The notes under the pieces were generated by a model. The model saw only the letters and a list, made by a program, of their open reading frames with translations. It did no database searches and had not been told where the DNA came from. The position numbers and the translations under genes are program-made. From NCBI GenBank assembly GCA_048498395.1, contig JBEHYB010000083.1, positions 1-9,953 of the forward strand: 9,953 nt of DNA, in the 5' to 3' direction. Source of the DNA: Micavibrio_B sp048498395 (GTDB lineage Bacteria; Pseudomonadota; Alphaproteobacteria; Micavibrionales; Micavibrionaceae). Position 1 is the first letter of the stretch. Each line of letters begins with the position of its first letter. Below, in pieces: positions 1 through 6,099 of the stretch.

Positions 1-267
1 GCCGTGATCGTGTCGGCGCTCGTCGGCCAGCTTGCCAACGACCAGGGCGGTGTGGACCAGAATCTTGGGCAGGCTTCGCTCTATCTGCCGTCGCTGCGGA
101 CCACCGAAAAAGCCTTTAAAATCGATGAACGGGGCGTGGTGAGAGCCGGAAATTCGAGCGAAAGATTCGTCGTCGATCTCGATCTTCTGGCGGCGGGAAG
201 AGCCGACAGGGAAGCCACAAATCCGGCCCTGACTCAGCCGTCGAAAAAAATTACCGTCAAAAAATAA
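1..267 (+). CDS. C-terminal end of an unrecognised protein (5' truncated)
   Basis: An open frame runs from the first base of the window to a TAA at 265-267, giving the last 88 residues of a protein that begins outside the window. The GTG at base 4 is an internal valine codon more probably than a start, because the frame is open to the edge. The visible part has a short alanine/valine-rich stretch, then a glycine/asparagine/glutamine-rich section, then the segment FVVDLDLLAAGRADRE and a lysine-rich tail (PSKKITVKK). I see no catalytic motif, no clear membrane helix and no repeat. The codons are GC-rich at third positions, like the other genes here, so it is probably a genuine gene end. I do not recognise the family. 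A small hairpin (TTGCG, 4-nt loop, CGCAA at 323-336) lies downstream but is too weak to call a terminator. Confidence 0.55.
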   Translation, partial: AVIVSALVGQLANDQGGVDQNLGQASLYLPSLRTTEKAFKIDERGVVRAGNSSERFVVDLDLLAAGRADREATNPALTQPSKKITVKK

Positions 268-284
268 AATCGCCAAAAAAGTTA

Positions 285-315
285 TTGACATAGAAGTCGG
301 TTTGGATCATTTATT
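285..315 (+). promoter_or_regulatory. Possible promoter for the 439-1185 acetyltransferase gene
   Basis: A perfect -35 hexamer TTGACA lies at 285-290. The best -10 is weaker: TTTATT at 310-315 with a 19-base spacer, or ATTTAT at 309-314 with an 18-base spacer. A 10-bp palindrome, CAATTAATTG, follows at 316-325, near the expected start point, and could bind a regulator. This would give a 5' untranslated region of roughly 110-120 nt before the ATG at 439. Apart from the small hairpin at 323-336, I see nothing else convincing in the 171-base gap. Confidence 0.4.
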
Positions 316-438
316 CAATTAATTGCGAACCCGCAAAGTTTTACTCCATGGGCTCAAAAGGATTAATTTTGCATGCAGGTCTCCATAGTGAGGCGTACAT
401 GATTTGACTACTTAAAATTTAATCTTTGGGACTTAGCC

Positions 439-1185
439 ATGGAACTTAGTAAATCACGCAACGCTTTTGCGCACTCCACCGTCACAATTGATCTGACCCA
501 GCCGGGCCATCTCGAGCTTTTGAAGAAAGCTTATAACGAGATTTATGTGCCTGCTTTCCCGAATGACGACGAGCGCGAGAATCTCGATCTGTGGACCAAC
601 AAGCTGAAAAGCAAGTCCCGCTCATCTGCAGATAAATACGTTATTATCATCGCCGGAAACGATCTCGACGATGCTTCGGCCTGCTTCATCAAGGGTATTT
701 CGGTTGGCATCTATTACGATGACGCTCAATCCGGCCTTATGGCCTATAACGCCATCCGCCCGGAATGCCGCAACGAAGGCCTTGGCCGCCAGCTGGTTGA
801 TGCCCGCGTCGAAGCTTTGCACGGTATTGCCGCTTCAAAAGGTCATGACCTGAAGGGAATCTTCCTCGAGGCGCATGATCCTGTACACCCATGCAATAAC
901 GGCTATGACTCGCAAAAGCGCGTCGATAAGTTCGAAAGCTGGGGTGCGCGCAAGATCGACGTGGATTACATCCAGCCTGCGCTCGCCGGCGACAAGGGCA
1001 AGCCGCGCGATCTTCTTCTGATGGCATATCCGGTCAATGGCGTTTATCCGACACCGGGCCTGACGGAAGAATTCCTGCATGCGCTTTATAAAGGCCACGG
1101 CCATGAACCGCCTGAAGACGATGAAGATTACTGCAAGATGGTTGCAGATCTGAGAGCGCAAAGCCTCCAACCGATGGTGGCTTAA
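439..1185 (+). CDS. GNAT-family N-acetyltransferase (248 aa)
   Basis: Probable acetyl-CoA-dependent N-acetyltransferase in the cytoplasm; the acceptor substrate is unknown. The acetyl-CoA-binding motif A is clear at about residues 104-120 (NAIRPECRNEGLGRQLV). It has the R-N-E-G-L-G form of the Q/R-x-x-G-x-G/A pyrophosphate loop at 111-116, followed by a helix. The N-terminal part contains IYVPAFPNDDERE (about 35-47), and a C-terminal extension of about 50 residues is rich in acidic residues and histidine (GHGHEPPEDDEDYC). At 248 residues it is longer than a minimal GNAT domain of about 150, so the flanks probably shape the acceptor site. The ATG at 439 has only a weak upstream purine stretch (TTGGGA), and no better start is nearby. 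It converges on a second GNAT gene with a 4-base stop overlap. The family call is firm; the substrate cannot be read from the sequence. Confidence 0.82.
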   Translation: MELSKSRNAFAHSTVTIDLTQPGHLELLKKAYNEIYVPAFPNDDERENLDLWTNKLKSKSRSSADKYVIIIAGNDLDDASACFIKGISVGIYYDDAQSGLMAYNAIRPECRNEGLGRQLVDARVEALHGIAASKGHDLKGIFLEAHDPVHPCNNGYDSQKRVDKFESWGARKIDVDYIQPALAGDKGKPRDLLLMAYPVNGVYPTPGLTEEFLHALYKGHGHEPPEDDEDYCKMVADLRAQSLQPMVA

Positions 1186-1778
1186 AGCCCCAATTCCCTG
1201 TTAAGGCGCGGGATCTCGTAGTTCTCGCAATCGATTTTATAGGGAGATGCCTTCCAGGTGTGATCGTGCGCGCTCATCGGATTAGCGGAACGTGAGAAGA
1301 TAACAACCAGTTTGGCTGCGTCCTGCGCGTTCTCGCGATAGGCTTCCTGAACATAACCAAGCCGGTTGTATAAGCGTCTTGCCGAATCGTATTCTTCCTC
1401 AAGCGTGGTCCAGATGCGGAAATTCTTCACGCCGGCTTTGACGGCCGCGTCAAAAGAAGCTTCCGTCAGCAGCGTACCAAGGCCGCGCTTCTGGAAGTTT
1501 GGTGAGACGGCCAGCCAGCCGAGCCATGCGTCGTCCTCATGATTTTCAAAACTGTAATAGCCAGTCACACCGGCAGGAACGCCATCGAGCAGCGCAAGGA
1601 AATAATTGCGGCGTGTCACCTGTTCGCAGGCGGTGTAAGCGGTTTCAGGAATTAAACCGAGAGATTTATTGTAAACAGCAGAGATGCTTTCGCGATCGCT
1701 CTCGCCGAATACCTCGACAGCGAGTTCGAGTGCTTCATTCAGGTTTTCGGTTGAAAGCGGTACCAGTGATAAATTCAT
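1182..1778 (-). CDS. GNAT-family N-acetyltransferase (198 aa)
   Basis: A second acetyl-CoA-dependent acetyltransferase, unrelated in detail to its convergent neighbour. Motif A is seen at about residues 88-102 (WLAVSPNFQKRGLGT) with the Q-K-R-G-L-G loop at 96-101. Motif B is seen at about 133-145 (ARRLYNRLGYVQE), the usual tyrosine-containing segment of small GNAT enzymes. I prefer the ATG at 1778-1776, because AAGGA lies 9 bases upstream on this strand. A TTG at 1787 is in frame but abuts that Shine-Dalgarno sequence, so it cannot use it. A C-terminal tail of about 35 residues follows the domain. Its promoter appears at 1805-1833 and is divergent from the carboxylesterase gene. The acceptor substrate is unknown. 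Confidence 0.83.
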   Translation of the reverse strand: MNLSLVPLSTENLNEALELAVEVFGESDRESISAVYNKSLGLIPETAYTACEQVTRRNYFLALLDGVPAGVTGYYSFENHEDDAWLGWLAVSPNFQKRGLGTLLTEASFDAAVKAGVKNFRIWTTLEEEYDSARRLYNRLGYVQEAYRENAQDAAKLVVIFSRSANPMSAHDHTWKASPYKIDCENYEIPRLNRELGL

Positions 1779-1801
1779 CTGCAGCAATCCTTATATTGTT
1801 A

Positions 1802-1840
1802 TGACATATACGGCTCATGAGACGACATGTCAAATATAAT
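1802..1840 (-). promoter_or_regulatory. Divergent promoter region with dyad symmetry between acetyltransferase and carboxylesterase
   Basis: On the minus strand, TTGACA (1833-1828) and TATATG (1810-1805) are separated by 17 bases. They form a good promoter for the acetyltransferase gene, with an expected start near 1798, about 20 bases before its ATG. On the plus strand, a perfect TATAAT at 1835-1840 could serve the esterase gene, though no good -35 is visible. The same interval has an imperfect dyad: TGACAT at 1802-1807 is matched by ATGTCA at 1827-1832, around a central palindrome CTCATGAG at 1814-1821. A further 8-bp palindrome, GACATGTC, lies at 1824-1831. Such symmetry over the promoter elements suggests an operator for a dimeric regulator. 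The binding protein is unknown. Confidence 0.5.
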
Positions 1841-1905
1841 ATGAAAATCATTGATTTCTCCCGGTGAGTTCTTTAATGAACGAAAAACAATCAAGGAATA
1901 TCAAT

Positions 1906-3519
1906 ATGTCACAAGCTTCCCCCCCCATTGTCCCGACATCCACCGGCGATGTGCAGGGAATCGTCAATGAAAAGAACCAGTCGCTTTTCCTTGGCATCCC
2001 TTACGCGGAGCCGCCGGTCGGGAATTTAAGATTCAAGCCGACTGTGCCGAAACGGAAATGGGACGGTGTTTTCGATGCCGGAAAATTCGGCTCCGCCGGT
2101 CCGCAGGTTTTCGATCCCAGCGAGGGCGATTACGAAGAATTCACCGGGTTGAAGCTTGAGCGGGACAAACAGAAAGACTGGGTCGGTTCGGAAGATAATC
2201 TGACCCTGAATATCTGGTCGCCCGACATCGGCGGCAAGAAGCGCCCGGTCGTTGTATGGATTCACGGCGGCGCAAACTGGCTGGAGAGCAGCAGGCTCTA
2301 CACCTATCATGGCGATGACCTCGTCAATCGCGGCGATGTCGTTTTCGTCTCATTGAATTACCGATTGGGAATTTTCGGCTGGCTCGATGTCAGCGTACTC
2401 GGCGGCGAAGAATATAAAGGCAGCCATTCCAACGGTCTGCGTGACCAGCTTACCGCGCTCAAATGGATCAAGGAGAATATCGCGCAGTTCGGCGGCGATA
2501 CTGACAACATCACCATCATGGGAGAGTCCGCCGGCAGCATCGATTTGAGCTGGCTTTTAACATCCGGGCATCTCGATGGCATCGCCAAGCGTGTCGTGCT
2601 GATGAGCGGGATTGCCGGGCTGATGGGATTGAGCGGCGATCTGGATTACGGATTTACCGAACAGTACGCGCAGGATATTTCAAAAGATTTCCTCGCGCGC
2701 CTGCAAATAAATTCCATGGATGAACTTCTGGCGATTTCGACCGATGACCTGATGGACAGGTACACATCCGTGGCAAAGAGTTCCAGTACGCTGTTCCTGA
2801 TGGATTCGATCTTCTGGCCACGGATCATCCCGGATTTCGTGCCGCTGGATCCTTTCCGCGCCGTAAAACAAAAGGGTAAGTCCGATATCGATGTGATGAT
2901 CGGTTATACCGGGTACGAGATGGGTTTGTGGCTGACATGGGACGAGACGCTCGACCAGCACCAGGCAGAATGGTCAGCGGAAAAGATCATGGATTTTACG
3001 CCTGCACAGCAGAAAGAGGCTGTCGCACTCTACAGGGAAAATATGCCGAACGAAAAGGAAGGCCGCCTCGGGATGCATATGATCGGCGATTCCATTTTCG
3101 TCATGCCGTCGCTGTGGTTCGCGGAAGAGCTTGCCAGGCAGGGGAGCAAAGTCTGGATGTATGAATTCGACTGGAAGAGCGACGAGCGCAGGGGCGCGAT
3201 GCATGCGGCGGACCAGACCTTCATCTTCAATTCGCATGACACGCAGGCCGGGCATCATATCTGTGGCGTGCCGAAAACCGAAGCGGAAGCAGCCGAGAGA
3301 TTGTCGCTGACAAGGATGATGCAGGACGCGATTCTTGGTTTTGCGCGGACGGGCGATCCAAACGGGCATTCAAACGCCTCGCTGCCCGAATGGCCGAAAT
3401 ACAAAGCGGAAAGCCGCAATATCATGAGCTTCGACCTGACGAGCGGAGTCGTCGCAGACCCGGTCAAAAACCGCCGCGACTGGTGGTTTAAAAACATATA
3501 CGGCCCTGCGTTCAAGTAG
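1906..3519 (+). CDS. Type-B carboxylesterase, para-nitrobenzyl-esterase-like (537 aa)
   Basis: An alpha/beta-hydrolase that hydrolyses carboxylic esters. The type-B carboxylesterase pattern is complete from the preferred ATG. FLGIPYAEPPVGNLRF is near the N-terminus and EDNLTLNIWSP matches the family's second signature. The oxyanion loop is HGGANW (from His120), the nucleophile elbow is GESAG with Ser208, the acid is Glu338 (in GYTGYEMG), and the base is His433 (in AMHAADQTFIF). The usual HG after the catalytic region reads HAAD here, a mild deviation. The length of about 540 residues is normal. I prefer the ATG at 1906 because AAGGA at 1893-1897 lies 8 bases upstream. The GTG at 1864 and the ATG at 1876 are in frame but lack a ribosome site. 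No signal peptide is visible from any start, so a cytoplasmic location is likely. The natural substrate is unknown. Confidence 0.9.
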   Translation: MSQASPPIVPTSTGDVQGIVNEKNQSLFLGIPYAEPPVGNLRFKPTVPKRKWDGVFDAGKFGSAGPQVFDPSEGDYEEFTGLKLERDKQKDWVGSEDNLTLNIWSPDIGGKKRPVVVWIHGGANWLESSRLYTYHGDDLVNRGDVVFVSLNYRLGIFGWLDVSVLGGEEYKGSHSNGLRDQLTALKWIKENIAQFGGDTDNITIMGESAGSIDLSWLLTSGHLDGIAKRVVLMSGIAGLMGLSGDLDYGFTEQYAQDISKDFLARLQINSMDELLAISTDDLMDRYTSVAKSSSTLFLMDSIFWPRIIPDFVPLDPFRAVKQKGKSDIDVMIGYTGYEMGLWLTWDETLDQHQAEWSAEKIMDFTPAQQKEAVALYRENMPNEKEGRLGMHMIGDSIFVMPSLWFAEELARQGSKVWMYEFDWKSDERRGAMHAADQTFIFNSHDTQAGHHICGVPKTEAEAAERLSLTRMMQDAILGFARTGDPNGHSNASLPEWPKYKAESRNIMSFDLTSGVVADPVKNRRDWWFKNIYGPAFK

Positions 3520-3523
3520 CTCA

Positions 3524-3540
3524 AAATTTCATTGAAATTT
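3524..3540. repeat. Perfect small inverted repeat after the esterase gene, overlapping the next promoter
   Basis: AAATTTC (3524-3530), a 3-base spacer, then GAAATTT (3534-3540). The right arm contains most of the -35 hexamer TTGAAA (3532-3537) of the ornithine decarboxylase promoter. It could be a weak AT-rich terminator hairpin for the esterase mRNA, or a small operator over the -35. It lacks the GC-rich stem and U-run of a classical intrinsic terminator. Confidence 0.35.
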
Positions 3541-3559
3541 AAATTATTAGGCGTATATT
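3532..3559 (+). promoter_or_regulatory. Promoter of the polyamine operon
   Basis: The -35 TTGAAA (3532-3537) and -10 TATATT (3554-3559) are separated by 16 bases, and each matches the sigma70 consensus at 5 of 6 positions. Transcription would begin near 3566, just where the conserved-looking leader sequence starts. It is the best candidate promoter for the polyamine gene series. All later gaps up to 8130 lack comparable promoters. Confidence 0.65.
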
Positions 3560-3565
3560 TCTTCC

Positions 3566-3721
3566 TACGTACGTGCCAATGGCCCGCGGCCCCCTACAAA
3601 TGGGTGGCGCCCCTGAAGGTTCTAAAGACCCTACAAGGCTGGTTATGTAACGGCGAAAACTTTTTGGTTTAACTTTGTCTCGTGATGAGCGGGACATTAT
3701 TTACTAAGGGCTTTTTGCTTT
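3566..3721 (+). promoter_or_regulatory. Structured leader of ornithine decarboxylase, speF-motif-like
   Basis: The leader of about 155 nt between the promoter and the decarboxylase ATG is compositionally unlike the AT-rich spacers elsewhere in the window. It has several potential helices. GCCCCC (3589-3594) pairs with GGG-T-GGC (3602-3608, one bulged T) around the loop TACAAAT. A 7-bp stem, TGTCTCG (3676-3682) with CGGGACA (3690-3696), closes a 7-nt loop. The octamer CCCTACAA occurs twice (3592-3599 and 3629-3636). The likely ribosome site AAGGG (3706-3710) is 11 bases before the ATG at 3722. The speF motif is a known conserved RNA element found upstream of ornithine decarboxylase genes in alphaproteobacteria. 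Gene context, length and my recollection of its conserved segments fit, but I could not run the covariance model. It presumably controls expression in response to polyamine state. Confidence 0.6.
3579..3650 (+). CDS. Candidate 23-codon upstream ORF (leader peptide) in the decarboxylase leader
   Basis: An ATG at 3579 opens a complete frame that ends at TAA 3648-3650. The peptide begins MARGPLQMGG and ends DPTRLVM. It lies wholly within the leader and is in a different frame from the decarboxylase. A GTG two codons upstream (3573) is also in frame. The peptide has features common in nascent-chain regulators: glycine/proline-rich with basic residues near the C-terminus. Against translation, there is no purine-rich ribosome site before 3579, and the expected transcript start is only about 13 bases upstream. 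The frame could also be a by-product of a conserved RNA sequence: the two CCCTACAA copies are 37 bases apart, so they fall in different reading phases. Enterobacterial speF is controlled by an ornithine-sensing leader peptide (SpeFL), which makes the idea plausible, although no similarity to SpeFL is visible. Confidence 0.35.
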   Translation: MARGPLQMGGAPEGSKDPTRLVM

Positions 3722-4930
3722 ATGACCAGTTTTGCTGCCAATGATGGCCGCGCTATGCGCGCACCTGTAAAATCCCGCAATTCACGTTACACGCACGGAA
3801 ATCCTCCGTCGTTCCAGGGCACGCTCGATGAGGCCGTTGCCGTGCTGCGACCGGCTCTCCCGATGTATGTGACACGGCCTGACGAACTGGCCGAAGACGC
3901 GAAGCTTTTTGTCAATTTGTTCCCTGGCGACGTGGTCTATGCGGTCAAATGCAATCCTGAGAAACATGTCCTGCAGACGATCGTAAAGAGCGGCGTGCGT
4001 TCATTTGATGTCGCGTCGCTCGAGGAAATCCGCGCGGTCAAGAAAGTAGCGCCGAAGGCCAAGCTTTTCTACATGCACCCGGTCAAGGCACCGGAAGCCA
4101 TTCGCGAAGCCTATTTCACGCATGGCGTGCGCGCCTTCGTCCTCGATAGTAAGGACGAGATGTACAAGATCATGCGCGAAACGGAACTGGCTTCCGACCT
4201 CGAGCTTTTCGTGCGCCTTGCGCTGCCTAAAAATAAAAAGGCTATGATTGATTTCTCGTCCAAATTCGGCGCCTTGCCGGCGGAAGCGGTCGAGCTTTTA
4301 CAATTGTGTCGCAGCGTTTCTGCCAGACTGGGGTTGTGCCTGCATGTGGGGACGCAAACGACAGATCCTGCCGTGTACAAGCGCGCGATCAGGGTTGCGG
4401 CGACCGTTATCAAGGCAGCGAATGTCACGGTCGACACACTCGATGTCGGCGGCGGTTTCCCGGTTGAATATCCGGGCCAGAGCGTGCCGCCTTTATCCGT
4501 GTTCGTCGAGACGATCAAGGAAGCCCTGCACGCCAATAAACTTTCGCACATGAATTTGATGTGCGAGCCGGGCCGCGCGATGGTTGCGCGCTCAGGCTCT
4601 CTCATCGTGCGCGTCGAAGGGCGTAAGGACGATCTGCTGTTCCTTAATGACGGAACCTATGGCGGGTTGTTTGACGCGGGCGCGCAGCTCAAGGGACGTT
4701 TCCCGGTGAGATGTGTTGGTGAGGCCATACGTACCGGAGAGCAAAGAGCTTTCCGATTCGCCGGGCCAACCTGCGATTCCATTGATATGATGAACGGGCC
4801 ATTTTACCTGCCTGAAGATATCAAGGCCGGGGACTGGATCGAGATCGGCCAGACGGGCGCGTACAGTATTGTCATGCGATCGAATTTCAACGGTTTCGGC
4901 GCTGCCGACCGCCTCGTACTTTTAAAATAA
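3722..4930 (+). CDS. odc: Ornithine decarboxylase, PLP-dependent fold III (402 aa)
   Basis: Decarboxylates L-ornithine to putrescine in the cytoplasm, as a PLP-bound homodimer. It belongs to the alanine-racemase-fold (eukaryotic-type) decarboxylases. The N-terminal barrel carries the PLP lysine in YAVKCNP (Lys76), the cofactor-stacking histidine in HVGTQ (His208), the phosphate-binding loop GGGFP (243-247) and EPGR (282-285). The C-terminal domain has the substrate/catalytic motif PTCDSID with Cys351 and Asp352, and GAYS with Tyr381. The CDSID motif and the compact length of about 400 residues favour ornithine decarboxylase over diaminopimelate or arginine decarboxylases of this fold. Some activity on lysine cannot be excluded. 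The ATG at 3722 follows a structured leader with AAGGG 11 bases upstream. The next gene starts 33 bases after its stop. Confidence 0.93.
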   Translation: MTSFAANDGRAMRAPVKSRNSRYTHGNPPSFQGTLDEAVAVLRPALPMYVTRPDELAEDAKLFVNLFPGDVVYAVKCNPEKHVLQTIVKSGVRSFDVASLEEIRAVKKVAPKAKLFYMHPVKAPEAIREAYFTHGVRAFVLDSKDEMYKIMRETELASDLELFVRLALPKNKKAMIDFSSKFGALPAEAVELLQLCRSVSARLGLCLHVGTQTTDPAVYKRAIRVAATVIKAANVTVDTLDVGGGFPVEYPGQSVPPLSVFVETIKEALHANKLSHMNLMCEPGRAMVARSGSLIVRVEGRKDDLLFLNDGTYGGLFDAGAQLKGRFPVRCVGEAIRTGEQRAFRFAGPTCDSIDMMNGPFYLPEDIKAGDWIEIGQTGAYSIVMRSNFNGFGAADRLVLLK

Positions 4931-4949
4931 ACATAAACTAAACTGCTTT

Positions 4950-4955
4950 AAGGAG
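4950..4955 (+). promoter_or_regulatory. Strong ribosome binding site of the deoxyhypusine-synthase-like gene
   Basis: AAGGAG lies 8 bases before the ATG at 4964 in an otherwise AT-rich 33-base gap. It is the strongest Shine-Dalgarno sequence in the polyamine operon and fixes the start. This suggests that the second gene is translated independently of the first. Confidence 0.75.
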
Positions 4956-4963
4956 ACTAAATA

Positions 4964-6019
4964 ATGTCGGCACAGGCCCAGAAAAAGACCATGAATAACG
5001 AAAAAGGCGATCTGCTTTCACGCGAAGTCGAGCATATCGACATCACGAAATTCGACGCGCGCCCGATCGTCGAGGCGATGTCGAAAATGTCGTTTACCTC
5101 GCGTGACGTGGGCCGTGCTGCCGAGATTTTCAATATGATGGTCAAGGACAAGGACTGCGCGATCATCCTGACGCTCGCCGGTTCCACCTCCGCCGGCGGT
5201 TGCATGGATTTGTATGCCGAGCTGATCAAGAGCAATATGGTCGACGCGATCGTTGCGACCGGTGCTTCAATCGTCGACATGGATTTCTTTGAAGGTCTTG
5301 GTTTCAAGCATTACCATGGCAACAAGGATGGCGTGGACGATATGAAACTGCGCGATCTTTATATCGACCGTATCTATGACACCTATATCGATGAAGAAGA
5401 TCTGCAGGCCTGCGACCATACTATTCTTGAGATCGCGAACAGCCTTGAGCCGCGCGCATACTCATCGCGTGAATTTATCGCCGAGATGGGCAAGTATCTC
5501 GTGAAGAACGGCAAGAAGGACAACAGTCTTGTCAAACTCGCTTACGAACATAACGTGCCGATTTTCTGCCCGGCTTTCGTTGATTCATCCGCCGGTTTCG
5601 GTCTGGTCAAACACCAGATCGAGAACCCGAAGAAACATATGGTTCTCGACGCGATTGCGGATTTCCGTGAACTAACGGAACTGAAAATCCATGCCGGGAC
5701 GACGGGCCTCTTTATGGTCGGCGGCGGCGTGCCGAAAAATTTCGCGCAGGATACGGTCGTCTGTGCCGAGATTCTCGGCCATGACGTGCCGATGCATAAA
5801 TACGCGATCCAGATCACGATTGCCGACGTACGCGACGGTGCCTGTTCTTCGTCCACGCTGAAAGAGGCTTGCTCATGGGGCAAGGTCGACACGACGTTCG
5901 AACAGATGGTCTTCGCCGAGGCAACTTCGGTCGTGCCGCTGATCATGTCCGATGCCTGGCACCGCGGCGACTGGAAAAAACGCAAGAAATGGGAACTGGC
6001 GAAGGTTTTGAACAAGTAA
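4964..6019 (+). CDS. Deoxyhypusine-synthase-like aminobutyl transferase (351 aa), probably for homospermidine or bis-guanidino amine synthesis
   Basis: A member of the NAD-dependent deoxyhypusine synthase family. Recognisable elements in order are AGSTSAGG and SNMVDAIVATGASI (NAD-binding core), IFCPAFVDSSAGFG (counterpart of the CPALTDGSLGD segment), GGGVPKNF (253-260), and SWGK with the imine-forming lysine at Lys307. The catalytic lysine is kept, but the KHH triplet of true deoxyhypusine synthases reads KNF here, and the spermidine-side FDGSDSGA segment reads VRDGACSSST. Bacteria lack eIF5A, so the acceptor must be another amine. Known bacterial relatives are described as making homospermidine, or 1,9-bis(guanidino)-5-aza-nonane from agmatine (I recall the name speY, but am not certain of it). 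The gene sits between a putrescine-forming decarboxylase and agmatine-processing enzymes, which fits either reaction. The length is normal for the family, and AAGGAG 8 bases upstream supports the ATG. Confidence 0.88.
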   Translation: MSAQAQKKTMNNEKGDLLSREVEHIDITKFDARPIVEAMSKMSFTSRDVGRAAEIFNMMVKDKDCAIILTLAGSTSAGGCMDLYAELIKSNMVDAIVATGASIVDMDFFEGLGFKHYHGNKDGVDDMKLRDLYIDRIYDTYIDEEDLQACDHTILEIANSLEPRAYSSREFIAEMGKYLVKNGKKDNSLVKLAYEHNVPIFCPAFVDSSAGFGLVKHQIENPKKHMVLDAIADFRELTELKIHAGTTGLFMVGGGVPKNFAQDTVVCAEILGHDVPMHKYAIQITIADVRDGACSSSTLKEACSWGKVDTTFEQMVFAEATSVVPLIMSDAWHRGDWKKRKKWELAKVLNK

Positions 6020-6026
6020 TTTTTAA

Positions 6027-6094
6027 ACCACAGAGGCACAGAGACACGGAGTTCTTCATAAAAACTCTTCTCTGTGCCTCTGTGTCTCTGTGGT
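6027..6094. repeat. Long imperfect palindrome (CACAGAG-type dispersed repeat), copy 1
   Basis: The 25-base arms at 6027-6051 and 6070-6094 are complementary apart from one A-C mismatch and two G-T wobbles, with an 18-base AT-rich loop. The outer ends read ACCACAGAG and CTCTGTGGT. The element fills nearly all of the 80-base gap between the deoxyhypusine-synthase-like gene and aguA. Spacers with this kind of repeating CACAGAG text recur in many unrelated bacterial genomes and are probably dispersed intergenic repeats, REP- or MITE-like. In RNA it would form a strong hairpin within the operon mRNA. No U-run follows, so it is not a standard terminator. Confidence 0.85.
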
Positions 6095-6099
6095 GAGAA

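Noticed and set aside
323..336. Small hairpin TTGCG/CGCAA as a terminator for the partial first gene
   Set aside because: It has five base pairs and no clear U-run, and it lies just downstream of a candidate promoter, so it is not a convincing terminator.
2974..3369. Minus-strand open frame (131 aa) inside the carboxylesterase gene
   Set aside because: It is a shadow of the esterase reading frame with no recognisable motif.
4111..4605. Long minus-strand open frame (164 aa) inside the ornithine decarboxylase gene
   Set aside because: It is antisense to an enzyme with all its motifs intact. The frame is open because of the codon bias of the real gene, and no domain or ribosome site is visible.
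5869..6096. Plus-strand frame overlapping the end of the deoxyhypusine-synthase-like gene, with a C-terminus translated from the repeat
   Set aside because: It is out of frame with a strongly supported gene. Its last part is only the CACAGAG-type palindrome read as protein, a common source of false hypothetical genes.
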